DNA of 64,000 bases from JBOGXA01 sp050694175 (lineage in GTDB: Bacteria > Actinomycetota > CADDZG01 > WHSQ01). Made by a program: the position numbers and the translations under genes. The DNA is taken from contig JBOGXA010000009.1 of assembly GCA_050694175.1 (NCBI GenBank), positions 62,001 through 126,000 of the forward strand. The letters are read 5' to 3'. The notes beneath the pieces were generated by a model that had not been told where the DNA came from, did not search any database, and worked only from the letters and a program-made list of their open reading frames with translations. The first letter of the stretch is position 1. Every line of letters begins with the position of its first letter. Below, one piece after another: positions 14,703 to 22,378 of this stretch.

Positions 14703-15880
14703 TGGGCGACCTCAGAACTCGTTGCCGACAACGGCAAGCGGGCGCGGACGCGCCATCCTCCCTCGGCCCGGGGTGAGGCGGTCAGGTCGCCGCCGAGGGC
14801 CGCGGCCCGCTCGCGCATGCCAGCGATACCTCGACCGCCGCCGGCCGAAGGCTTGCCCGGCGAACCGCGTCCATCGTCTTCCACCTCAACCGTAAGGTCC
14901 TCGTCTCCGTAGCGAACCCGGACCACAGCGGAGGCCGGGCCCGCGTGACGCGTGACGTTCGTAAGGGCTTCCTGCACGATTCGAAATGCAGCGAGATCGA
15001 CGCCTGCCGGGAGCGGGCGCGGGACCCCCACCATCTCCGTTCGGACGTGCAGACCGGCCGCCTCATTGCGAGTCACAAGTCCATCGAGTTGCGCGAGCCC
15101 AGGCGCCGGCGACAGCGGCGGTTCCTCGCTGCTTCCTCGAAGGATGTCGAGCACCGAGCGTAGCTCGGTGAGCACCTCGTTGCTCACGTTCTTGATCGCG
15201 GATAGAGCGCTGCGCGCTTGCTCGGGCTGCTCATCGATGAGATGCAAGGCGACTCCGGCTTGGACGTTGATCAGCGAGATGTTGTGCGCGAGGACATCGT
15301 GCAGCTCACGCGCGACGCGCAAACGCTCTTCGCTTGCACGCCGGCGCGCCTCTTCCTCTCTGGCTCGCGCCACCTCTGCGAATCGCTCGCGCCTGGTGCG
15401 GACGACCTCGGCTACCGTCGCAACCACCAACAGCCACGCCGCTACTCCAAGCGCCTCGGCCGCCGATGGTGGGTCCTCCGGCCCGAGAAGCGCCACGAGC
15501 CAGTTAAGCGCGACATAGCCGACGACCATCGTGACCAGGGCGATCACTCGCCGGCCGGCCAGGATCGCGTTCACGAACGCGACGATGAGAGCCAAAAAGA
15601 TCGGCCCCTCGGGGTAATCGAGCAGGCGATAGACGAAGGTCGCTGCAAGGGCGATGCCCAGAACGGTCGCGGGATAGCGGCGGCGAAGCAGAAGCGCCGC
15701 CGGCCCCGCCACGAGGAGGAGGGCACCGAGCGCATCGAGCGATTCGGCCGTCGGCTGGTCCTTGCCGGCGAAGTGAGTGCCGGTGAGCTGGATCGCTCCG
15801 ATCACCAGGGGCAGAACGAACGAGCGGCCATGGCCGGGCCATCCGCCCGAGTGTCCGCGCCCATGAACTTTTGCGGTCAT
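14699..15880 (-). CDS. NarL-type sensor histidine kinase (HisKA_3)
   Basis: About 393 residues. Five or so N-terminal hydrophobic helices fill the first 150 residues, followed by a coiled segment rich in Arg/Glu and the dimerisation motif ERLRVARELHDVLAHNISLI with the phospho-accepting His. The ATPase domain has LTNVTRHAG (N box), DDGRG (G1) and GGGRGIAGMRERAAALGG. Few residues lie outside the membrane, so it probably senses a membrane or intramembrane signal, as in LiaS or DesK relatives. Two starts are possible, 15880 and 15916. Neither has a good ribosome site, and 15880 gives the usual short leader. Confidence 0.9.
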   Translation of the reverse strand: MTAKVHGRGHSGGWPGHGRSFVLPLVIGAIQLTGTHFAGKDQPTAESLDALGALLLVAGPAALLLRRRYPATVLGIALAATFVYRLLDYPEGPIFLALIVAFVNAILAGRRVIALVTMVVGYVALNWLVALLGPEDPPSAAEALGVAAWLLVVATVAEVVRTRRERFAEVARAREEEARRRASEERLRVARELHDVLAHNISLINVQAGVALHLIDEQPEQARSALSAIKNVSNEVLTELRSVLDILRGSSEEPPLSPAPGLAQLDGLVTRNEAAGLHVRTEMVGVPRPLPAGVDLAAFRIVQEALTNVTRHAGPASAVVRVRYGDEDLTVEVEDDGRGSPGKPSAGGGRGIAGMRERAAALGGDLTASPRAEGGWRVRARLPLSATSSEVAH

Positions 15881-15933
15881 GGATACACGGTAGTCCGCGG
15901 GCCGAACGCATGTCATCGGCCCAGGGGGCCGGC

Positions 15934-15961
15934 CATCCCTACTCCGCTCGGAGTAGGGATG
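15934..15961. promoter_or_regulatory. Perfect 28-bp palindrome
   Basis: Two 12-base arms, CATCCCTACTCC and its exact complement, separated by GCTC. It lies 54 bases upstream of the kinase start and 29 bases before the box triplet at 15990. There is no T run, so an operator is more likely than a terminator. The NarL-type regulator encoded downstream is the obvious candidate ligand. Confidence 0.6.
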
Positions 15962-15989
15962 ATCCCGCAGCCCCCGTGTCTAAGACGGC

Positions 15990-16017
15990 TCTCACCCACG
16001 ATTCACGGCCATCTCAC
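15990..16017 (+). promoter_or_regulatory. Triplet of TCTCAC-type boxes, 11-bp spacing
   Basis: TCTCAC at 15990, ATTCAC at 16001 and TCTCAC at 16012, each 11 bp apart, 23 bases before the ATG of the 58-residue ORF. A possible -10 (CATCGT) starts at 16028, at the same 16-base distance from the last box as the TACGGT at 9856. That would leave a very short leader. Confidence 0.55.
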
Positions 16018-16039
16018 CCCCCGCCGGCATCGTGTGGGT

Positions 16040-16216
16040 ATGGCAACCAGGAAGACCGTCAGGCTACGCACCCAGCGAACGCGCCGGCGCCGGGACGACC
16101 CGGGGGACGGTGCTCACGAGATCAGCGCGGTCACATCAGAACGCATTTCAGACCGCATCGAGTGCCTCGTAGCCGAGATCGATGCCGTGCTTGCGGCCCA
16201 TCTTCAGTCCGGGTAG
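16040..16216 (+). CDS. Small basic-then-helical protein, 58 residues, unknown function
   Basis: A short ORF from the ATG at 16040. The N-terminal half is very basic (KTVRLRTQRTRRRRDD). The C-terminal half is an amphipathic helix, ERISDRIECLVAEIDAVLAA. The order (disordered charged start, then an EIDxVL helix) recalls the ubiquitin-like protein Pup, but the C-terminal GGQ or GGE needed for conjugation is absent and the protein stops about ten residues early, so this is only a resemblance. It is preceded by the 11-bp box triplet, and the last 13 bases overlap the convergent oxidase gene. No strong ribosome site is visible. Confidence 0.4.
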   Translation: MATRKTVRLRTQRTRRRRDDPGDGAHEISAVTSERISDRIECLVAEIDAVLAAHLQSG

Positions 16217-17331
16217 TCGAGTACCCGGCGGATGTACTCGTTTGTGAAGCGGCCACCCGGATCCAGCCGCGTGCGCACCGCGGCAAATCGATCCCACTCC
16301 GGGTAGCGCGGACGAAGCGAGTCCGCAGTCTGCCCGTGTCGCTTCCCCCAGTGGGGACGCCCGTCGTACCTCTTCATGATCTCCTCGACCACTCTGAAGT
16401 AGCCCTCCCACTTCATCTTCTCGAACATGTGCACGGCTATGTAGCAGGTGTCACGGCCACAGGCGGGGCTCAAGAAGGCGTCGTCACCCGCGGCGAAACG
16501 AACCTCGATTGGGAAGGGGATGGCGAAACCGCCCTCGTCGGTAACGCGCCGCACTGCGCGCACCGCCTCTACGGCATGGGGGCGCGGGATCGCGTATTCC
16601 ATCTCCGTGAAGCGCACGAGGCGTGGACTCGCGAAGATCTCGTACGACCGGTCGACCCTGTCCTTGGTCCCCGCCAGGCGCGAGGCCGTCCGGTTGAGCC
16701 AGGGGATGGTCGAGTGGAACCGTCGGCCCACGCGGCAGAACGCCGAAAAGGCGTAGTTGTTCAGAAGGATGTCGTTGACCCAGGCCCGCGCACGAGACCG
16801 TGGACGCGGGGCCGCATCGGTTCGGTTGTTCGTCCGGGTCAAGGCGAGAGGGCTGTGCGGGAAAGTGAAGAACTCGAAGTGATCGTTGGTTGCGAGGTGC
16901 TCGTCTAGTCCGACCAACACGTCGTCGAGGGACCGCGGTATGTCGACTCCTCTCAGCGCGAACGCCGGAACGGTCCGCAGGGTCACCGCCGTCACAACTC
17001 CGAGGGCGCCGACACTTACGCGCGCGGCCCGCCAGACATCCGCATCCGCTTCCTCCGTCACCTCGACGACGGAGCCGTCGGCCGTGACGAGCTCCAGAGC
17101 ATGGACCGCCGAGGACAGGGTGGCCAACCGGCCTCCGGCCCCGTGCGTACCGGTCGCCATCGCTCCCGCGATGGATTGGACGTCGACGTCGCCGAGATTG
17201 GGGAGGGCACGACCTTCGCCCCACAGGGCATCGTTCAACGCTCGCAAGCTGATCCCGGCCTCGACGCGCACAAGTCCCGACGACCGGTCGACGTCGAGCA
17301 CCCGAGCCATCCTCTCGAGCGACAGCGGAGC
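16204..17331 (-). CDS. D-arabinono-1,4-lactone oxidase-like FAD enzyme, main part (frameshifted)
   Basis: This is the C-terminal 370 or so residues of a sugar-lactone oxidase of the vanillyl-alcohol oxidase family. It contains MARVLDVDRSSGLVRVEAGI, the FAD-contacting ATGTHGAGG, and the ALO substrate domain with HWGKRHG near the C-terminus (HWGK is typical of aldonolactone oxidases). Such enzymes oxidise aldono-1,4-lactones to ascorbate-like products with oxygen or another acceptor. The N-terminal 57 residues are in another frame (next entry), joined by one missing G in the run at 17331-17333. It follows a PLP enzyme gene with which it overlaps. Confidence 0.85.
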   Translation of the reverse strand, partial: APLSLERMARVLDVDRSSGLVRVEAGISLRALNDALWGEGRALPNLGDVDVQSIAGAMATGTHGAGGRLATLSSAVHALELVTADGSVVEVTEEADADVWRAARVSVGALGVVTAVTLRTVPAFALRGVDIPRSLDDVLVGLDEHLATNDHFEFFTFPHSPLALTRTNNRTDAAPRPRSRARAWVNDILLNNYAFSAFCRVGRRFHSTIPWLNRTASRLAGTKDRVDRSYEIFASPRLVRFTEMEYAIPRPHAVEAVRAVRRVTDEGGFAIPFPIEVRFAAGDDAFLSPACGRDTCYIAVHMFEKMKWEGYFRVVEEIMKRYDGRPHWGKRHGQTADSLRPRYPEWDRFAAVRTRLDPGGRFTNEYIRRVLDYPD

Positions 17332-17501
17332 CCGTCGGTAAGAACCGCGTCCGTAAACGAATGACCTGCACCGGTGACGCGCACCCCCCAGTCGCGCTTC
17401 TCCGCCGTCTTTACGGCTTGCACGACCTCATCGACACTTGTCGGTCGCTCGAACGCTGCCGGCGCGCACGTTTGGTCGCCCGTCCAGTTGCGCCAGATCA
17501 C
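17331..17501 (-). CDS. D-arabinono-1,4-lactone oxidase-like FAD enzyme, N-terminal part (frameshifted)
   Basis: The N-terminal segment of the FAD-binding (PCMH) domain, from a GTG at 17501: RNWTGDQTCAPAAFERPTS, then WGVRVTGAGHSFTDAVLTDG. The GAGHSF motif is where the flavin is often attached or bound. After the Gly at 17331-17333 the frame diverges into unrelated residues, whereas the next frame continues with PLSLERMARVLDVD as in family members. The start overlaps the stop of the PLP enzyme (GTGA), showing an operon. The complete enzyme would be about 432 residues, normal for the family. Confidence 0.85.
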
Positions 17502-18709
17502 AGGAAACAGCGGCCTTCGCCGCGGTAGGTGGGCACTTCGTCCTCTATGCTGTCACCACCGATCAGGTAGAGACGGTCGAACCGTTCGCAGAGCTCCCCC
17601 GCTTTGGCGTGTCGGAAGTAAACGCGATCCCCCACTCGCAATGCACCGGCCGCGTTCCCACGAAGCGGCGTTTGCACCTCACCGGCCCCTTCCTGAGGGT
17701 CGAGACGAAGCCCGCTCGGAAGATAGGGGCTCGGGAGGCGCGCTCGATCGCCGGGTCCCGAGGCGAGATAGCCGCCGCCGAGGACGGTCGCGACGCGCGG
17801 GCTCGGCCGGCGGGCCACGGGCAGCGCGAAAAGAGCCGCCGGCCGACACCGAAAGCTGCGGTACGCGTCGAACAGCGTCGGTGCCAGCAGCCCCGACCCG
17901 GCCGCGACCTCGGTGACTGTTCTCTCCGCGGCGGTTCGCTCGAGGCTCCCCGTCCCCCCGCCATTCACGAACTCCAGCGGGCCCACGGCCTCCACCGCGG
18001 CGACAATCTCGGCGCGTCTGACAGCCAGTTCCCGGGCCGACAGTGACTGCATCGCGCGCACGGCCATCGCCCGGAGCGGGCGGGCCGGAGGCGAGTCACC
18101 GACTCCCGCGATCTGAGCCTCGTAGGCCATCAACCCCACCAGGCGAAAACCGTCGCGTCGCTCGATCTCGCGGGCCAGTGCGACGGCCTCCTCGGCCGTG
18201 TGGATGGGACTTCGCTTGGCACCCACACGCACACGGCCTCCGAATGCCCACCAGCTTGCATCAACATCGATACAGACCTGCACGGGTGTGCTGCGACGAC
18301 CCACTGCGGCATCGATGACGTCCAGATGCTGCGTGCTGTCGACCGTGATCGCGAGGCGAACCTCGGCGTCGCTCTCGACGAGTCGCGCCAGCCCTCGCAG
18401 CGCGGATCGATCGGTCGTGGGATACGCAACTACGAGATCGGAAGAGCCGTTGTCGTAAAGCCACAGGGCCTCGGGAAGGGTGAACGCCAAAGTGCCGCGG
18501 AATCCGGCAGTTGCAAGCACTCGTTCCTGAAGGGCACGGCATCGCACCGACTTGCTGGCCAGCCTGATCGGTTTCCCCCCCGCGCGCGCAACCAAGGTTG
18601 TGGCGTTGTCCCAGAACCCGCCCAGGTCCACGAGCGCAAATGGAGGATCGAGATCGGCGGTAGCGCGCTCCAGGCGGGAATAGTCGTCAATCGGCGAGCT
18701 CGTTTCCAC
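17498..18709 (-). CDS. PLP-dependent alanine racemase-fold enzyme (D-threonine aldolase / D-serine deaminase type)
   Basis: A 403-residue fold-type III PLP enzyme. The PLP lysine is expected in IRLASKSVRC (about residue 53), within the first barrel strand. Other family features are VCIDVDASWWAFGGRVRVG and VNGGGTGSLERTA, which binds the phosphate. The C-terminal beta domain carries VATVLGGGYLASG and the metal-binding type HAKAGELCERF. Members of this group act as D-threonine aldolase or D-amino-acid deaminase, but the substrate is not fixed by sequence. It is co-transcribed with the lactone oxidase, a pairing I have seen named repeatedly in actinobacterial genomes, so a shared sugar-acid or amino-acid pathway is possible. 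Confidence 0.82.
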   Translation of the reverse strand: METSSPIDDYSRLERATADLDPPFALVDLGGFWDNATTLVARAGGKPIRLASKSVRCRALQERVLATAGFRGTLAFTLPEALWLYDNGSSDLVVAYPTTDRSALRGLARLVESDAEVRLAITVDSTQHLDVIDAAVGRRSTPVQVCIDVDASWWAFGGRVRVGAKRSPIHTAEEAVALAREIERRDGFRLVGLMAYEAQIAGVGDSPPARPLRAMAVRAMQSLSARELAVRRAEIVAAVEAVGPLEFVNGGGTGSLERTAAERTVTEVAAGSGLLAPTLFDAYRSFRCRPAALFALPVARRPSPRVATVLGGGYLASGPGDRARLPSPYLPSGLRLDPQEGAGEVQTPLRGNAAGALRVGDRVYFRHAKAGELCERFDRLYLIGGDSIEDEVPTYRGEGRCFL

Positions 18710-18743
18710 CGCCGCAGCTTAAAACTCAATTACGCTCCCGCCC

Positions 18744-19964
18744 GTGCACAATCTCTCTCGCGTCCCGGTCGAAACCCTGCGCTCGGTAGTTGCTGCGCTC
18801 GCTTCGATCGATCGGTCGCCGTGCTCGCTCGGAGAGAAGGATGCCGCCGAGTGGCTCGGGCGACGGTTGGCGGAAGCCGGCTGCGACGACGTGGCGATTG
18901 AGCAGGAGCCGAGCTGGGGGCGCTTCCCACCGACGATGGCCGGGCTCGCATGCACCAGTGGAATCGCGGCGCTGGCGACTGCGCGCGGTCACGGGATCGT
19001 GGGGCCCTTAGCCGCAGCGGCCGTCCTCGGCGGCATGCTCGACGAGATCCACAACGGACCGCGCCTCCTTCGCCGAGCAGTCCGTCGCCGCCGCTCCACG
19101 GTCAATGTCGTCGCCTCGATGGGCGACGTCGACTCACCACAAACGCTGGTAGTACTCGCTCATCACGATGCCGCCCAGACGAGCATTGTCTTCGATCAGC
19201 GGCTCGTTCAAGCGCTTCACCGCCGAGGGCTCGGGTCCGTCGCCTCCTTCCGCGGCGGTCCGCGCGTGTGGTGGCCGGTGGTCGCGGGACCCATTCTCAC
19301 AGTGGCCGGCGGCGCGCTGCGGGCGCGCTTCCTCGCGCGCGTCGGTCTCATCCTGTCCGCCGGGTCTCTGGGATTCCTGACGGAAATGATGCTCCGACCC
19401 ACGGTCCCCGGCGCCAACGACAATCTCTCGGGCGTGGCCGGCCTAGTTGCCGTCGCCGAGATGCTGAGGGAACGGCCGGTAACCGGACTGCGGGTCCTGC
19501 TCGTCAGCTGCGGCGCCGAGGAGACGCTTCAGGATGGGATCCGCGCCTTCATCGAGCGCCATCGGGCTGAGCTCACTCCCGAGCGAACGTTCTTCATCAA
19601 CCTCGACACGATCGGCTCGTCGCACCTCGTGATGCTCGAGGGCGAGGCTCCGGTGTGGACGGAGCACTATGCCGGCGGCCCGTTTCGCGAGCTCGTTGCC
19701 GCCTGCGCCGTCGATCATGGGATCGAGGTCGTGCGCGCCCCGCGGGCGGGAGCATCAACCGACGGGATCATTCCCAGCCGGGCCGGCATCCCCACCGCCA
19801 CGCTGATATCGATTGAGCCGTGGGGGCTTCCGGCCAACTACCACCTGATGTCGGACCTACCGGACGCCCTCGACTACGCGACCGTGGCCGACGCCGCACG
19901 GCTCGTTTCCGCGGTGTGCACCGCGCTCCCGACTCTCACGCCTTCAGGTGATAGGGCACGCTGA
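18744..19964 (+). CDS. M28-family metallopeptidase with internal membrane segments
   Basis: A 406-residue zinc aminopeptidase-like protein. Probable ligands and catalytic residues are His and Asp in VLAHHDAAQ, Asp in GANDNLSG, the Glu pair in GAEET, Asp in INLDTIG and His in NYHLMSD, all in M28 order. Unlike typical secreted members it has no signal peptide. Instead it carries hydrophobic stretches after residue 65 and between the first ligand and GANDN (VVAGPILTVAGGAL and LARVGLILSAGSLGF), suggesting attachment to the membrane. The GTG at 18744 lies 34 bases from the divergent PLP enzyme start. The last 29 bases overlap the convergent KimA-like gene. Confidence 0.82.
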   Translation: MHNLSRVPVETLRSVVAALASIDRSPCSLGEKDAAEWLGRRLAEAGCDDVAIEQEPSWGRFPPTMAGLACTSGIAALATARGHGIVGPLAAAAVLGGMLDEIHNGPRLLRRAVRRRRSTVNVVASMGDVDSPQTLVVLAHHDAAQTSIVFDQRLVQALHRRGLGSVASFRGGPRVWWPVVAGPILTVAGGALRARFLARVGLILSAGSLGFLTEMMLRPTVPGANDNLSGVAGLVAVAEMLRERPVTGLRVLLVSCGAEETLQDGIRAFIERHRAELTPERTFFINLDTIGSSHLVMLEGEAPVWTEHYAGGPFRELVAACAVDHGIEVVRAPRAGASTDGIIPSRAGIPTATLISIEPWGLPANYHLMSDLPDALDYATVADAARLVSAVCTALPTLTPSGDRAR

Positions 19965-22194
19965 CTACGACCACACCTCGCTCAAACAGCAGATGGCGTT
20001 TTACCAGCAGCGCCGTTTGCCCGTGGAGGATGTGATGACGGAGCTTCTTGACCCTGAACTCCGGAACGACCACCGTCACAACTCGATCGACTCCGTTGGG
20101 TTCGAACCTGCGGACGTAGTCGGTGAGCGAGCGCCCGATATCCCGGAATGGAGAGTCCTGGATCTCGAGCGGGATCGGGACCCCTTTCTCGAGCCATCCG
20201 TTTCCGACCTCCTCGGTCTGGCTGGGGTCGAGGGCAAAGGTCACCCCCTGGGTGGTCGTAGGCCGGAGAGTCTCCGCGTACTCGATTGCTTGTAGAGCTG
20301 CGTTGTGAACTCCGGAAACCAGCACTACGGCATGATTTCGGGCGGGCTCGTGGGATTCGTCCGCGGCTGGATCGATCTGTTCGACGAGGACGGGGACGTC
20401 GACCACCTGCACGCCGGGCTCACTCAGAAGGGACGCCTTCAGCCTGTGCAAACGAGGTCGTCTCAGGATCTCCATCAACCCACGCCTGACGAGGAGTTCC
20501 GGAACGACGAGGGAGAGAAAGTCGTCCTCGCCCAGAGTCTTCCTCCTGGCTCGGAGATGAGCTTTGACCATCGACTTCAGCGACCTCCCTCCGTCCTCGA
20601 CGGCGAGCGGTATCTCCGGCGCAAGGCGTCTCCACGCGGGTGTCGTGCTCACATCGGCCGTCACCGCCGACACTTCATTGGCCCGTAACGATCTGACGTA
20701 ACCGACGGCTCGAGCCGCCGCGGCATCCACCGCGGTGACCAGAATGACGATGTGCTGGTTGCCCGCGCGCCGCTCTGCCGGACGGCGATCCGGATGAGCG
20801 AGCTCGCGCGCGACCGCGGAATAGTGGAGCGCGATCACTCGCATCATCCCAATGATCAAGGGGATGGCCGCGACAATGATCCAGGCCCCTCCCAAGAACT
20901 TGGTCGTGACCACGACACAGAACACAATCCCCGTGACGATGGCGCCAAAGCCGTTGATAGCCGCCCTGTGAGCCCACTTGGGCCCTTTGATCCTCCGCCA
21001 ATGGACGACCATGCCTGCCTGCGACAACGTGAACGAGATGAACACTCCCACCAGATAGAGCTGGATCAGACTGTTGAGGTTCGCGTTGAAGATCACGATC
21101 AGGACGGATGCCAGCACCGCGAGGATAACGATTCCGTTGGAGAAGACCAGCCGGTCGCCGCGGTTCATGAACTGGCGCGGCATGAACCTGTCCTGGGCCA
21201 GGATCGAGGAGAGGCGGGGGAAGTCCTGATACGCGGTGTTGGCGGCCAGAATCAGAATCGCCGCGGTCATCCCCTGCAGGATGTAGAACATGATCCCGCC
21301 CCCGAAGACGGTATCCGCGACCTGTGCCACTACGGTTCGCTCGGCGTGCTCTGTGAAAACCACGTTGGTGTGATCGGCGAGCCACGAGATACCGAGGAAC
21401 ATGGTTATCGACATCACGCCCATGATCGACAGCGTTGCGGCCGCGTTCCTGGACTGCGGGTAGCGGAAAGCGGGGACGCCGTTCGACACTGCTTCCACAC
21501 CGGTCAGAGCGGTCGTTCCTGCCGAGAAGGCCTTCAGCACGAGGAACAGCGTCACCGCCTGCTCGGGCTCGAGGTGATCGCCGGCACTCGCCGCCTGCGG
21601 GCACCCGCCCAGGCATTTCACGAACCCGCTTATCAGCATGATGTAAATAGACAGCACGAAGCCGTAGGTAGGAATTGCAAAGAACGTGCCGGATTCCTTG
21701 GCGCCGCGAAGGTTGGCAAGGGTCACAAACAGTACGAAGGCAATTGCGAGTTCGATCTTCACGGTCGAAAGGCCCGGAGCGGCCGAGACGATCGCGTCCA
21801 CGCCCGCAGTGATCGATACCGAAACTGTGAGTACATAGTCGATCAGCAGTGCTGCGGCCGCGAGCAGGCCTGGGTACGAGCCGAGGTTCTCGTGAGCGAC
21901 TATGTACGCGCCGCCCCCGTTCGGGTAGGCGCGCACCGTCTGCCGATACGAGATCACCACGGTCGCCAGGAGCAGGGCAACGGCTACGGCGATCGGATTT
22001 ACGAGATTGAGTGCGCCCGCTCCCGCAGCGCCGAGTACGAGCAGGATCTCCTGGGTCGCGTACGCGTTCGAGGACAGAGGGTCGGACGAGAACACGGGCA
22101 ACGCAAGAACCTTGGGGAGCAGCGTGTGCTCAAGCTCCCCCGTAGCCATCGTCCTCCCCAGAACCGCGCGCTTCAGCAGCTGCGTGGTGCTCAC
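19936..22194 (-). CDS. KimA/YdaO-like potassium transporter (APC superfamily)
   Basis: A 752-residue transporter with about 12 transmembrane helices in the first 460 residues and a cytosolic C-terminal region of about 290. Family features include LPVFSSDPLSSNAYATQEIL, YPNGGGAYIVAHENLG and the segment around AFSAGTTALTGVEAVSNGVP. KimA-type proteins are high-affinity potassium importers controlled by c-di-AMP through the C-terminal USP-like domain. Here that region contains two ATP/nucleotide-binding-like stretches (QHIVILVTAVD and NHAVVLVSGVHNAALQAIEY). It starts with GTG at 22194 behind AGGGTGG and is divergent from a KdpD/KdpE pair. This supports a role in potassium, though annotation as an amino-acid permease is the usual automated call. 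Confidence 0.82.
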   Translation of the reverse strand: MSTTQLLKRAVLGRTMATGELEHTLLPKVLALPVFSSDPLSSNAYATQEILLVLGAAGAGALNLVNPIAVAVALLLATVVISYRQTVRAYPNGGGAYIVAHENLGSYPGLLAAAALLIDYVLTVSVSITAGVDAIVSAAPGLSTVKIELAIAFVLFVTLANLRGAKESGTFFAIPTYGFVLSIYIMLISGFVKCLGGCPQAASAGDHLEPEQAVTLFLVLKAFSAGTTALTGVEAVSNGVPAFRYPQSRNAAATLSIMGVMSITMFLGISWLADHTNVVFTEHAERTVVAQVADTVFGGGIMFYILQGMTAAILILAANTAYQDFPRLSSILAQDRFMPRQFMNRGDRLVFSNGIVILAVLASVLIVIFNANLNSLIQLYLVGVFISFTLSQAGMVVHWRRIKGPKWAHRAAINGFGAIVTGIVFCVVVTTKFLGGAWIIVAAIPLIIGMMRVIALHYSAVARELAHPDRRPAERRAGNQHIVILVTAVDAAAARAVGYVRSLRANEVSAVTADVSTTPAWRRLAPEIPLAVEDGGRSLKSMVKAHLRARRKTLGEDDFLSLVVPELLVRRGLMEILRRPRLHRLKASLLSEPGVQVVDVPVLVEQIDPAADESHEPARNHAVVLVSGVHNAALQAIEYAETLRPTTTQGVTFALDPSQTEEVGNGWLEKGVPIPLEIQDSPFRDIGRSLTDYVRRFEPNGVDRVVTVVVPEFRVKKLRHHILHGQTALLVKRHLLFERGVVVVSVPYHLKA

Positions 22195-22279
22195 GATCGG
22201 ACCACCCTGCGCGTCGGACGTCCGTCATGCGTCATCGTTCTGTGGGGTCGCCGCATCGTTCCAGTATCGGTACGAGGGC

Positions 22280-22327
22280 CGTAAGGATTCCGTTAGAGGC
22301 GGTCTGGGACGCGTAAGTATTCCGTCA
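22280..22327 (+). promoter_or_regulatory. Direct repeat between KimA-like and KdpD-like genes
   Basis: CGTAAGGATTCCGTTA at 22280-22295 and CGTAAGTATTCCGTCA at 22312-22327 differ at two of 16 positions and start 32 bp apart, about three helical turns. They lie in the 184-bp divergent region, so a KdpE-type regulator could act on both sides. Confidence 0.6.
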
Positions 22328-22378
22328 ATTTTCTCGGCAGTAGTCTTTCCTCGAGACGCGCTCAAAGGAGTTCGACAA

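Noticed and set aside
20752..22284. 510-residue open frame on the plus strand
   Set aside because: It lies antisense to the KimA-like transporter, whose helices and motifs are clear. The frame shows no family features.
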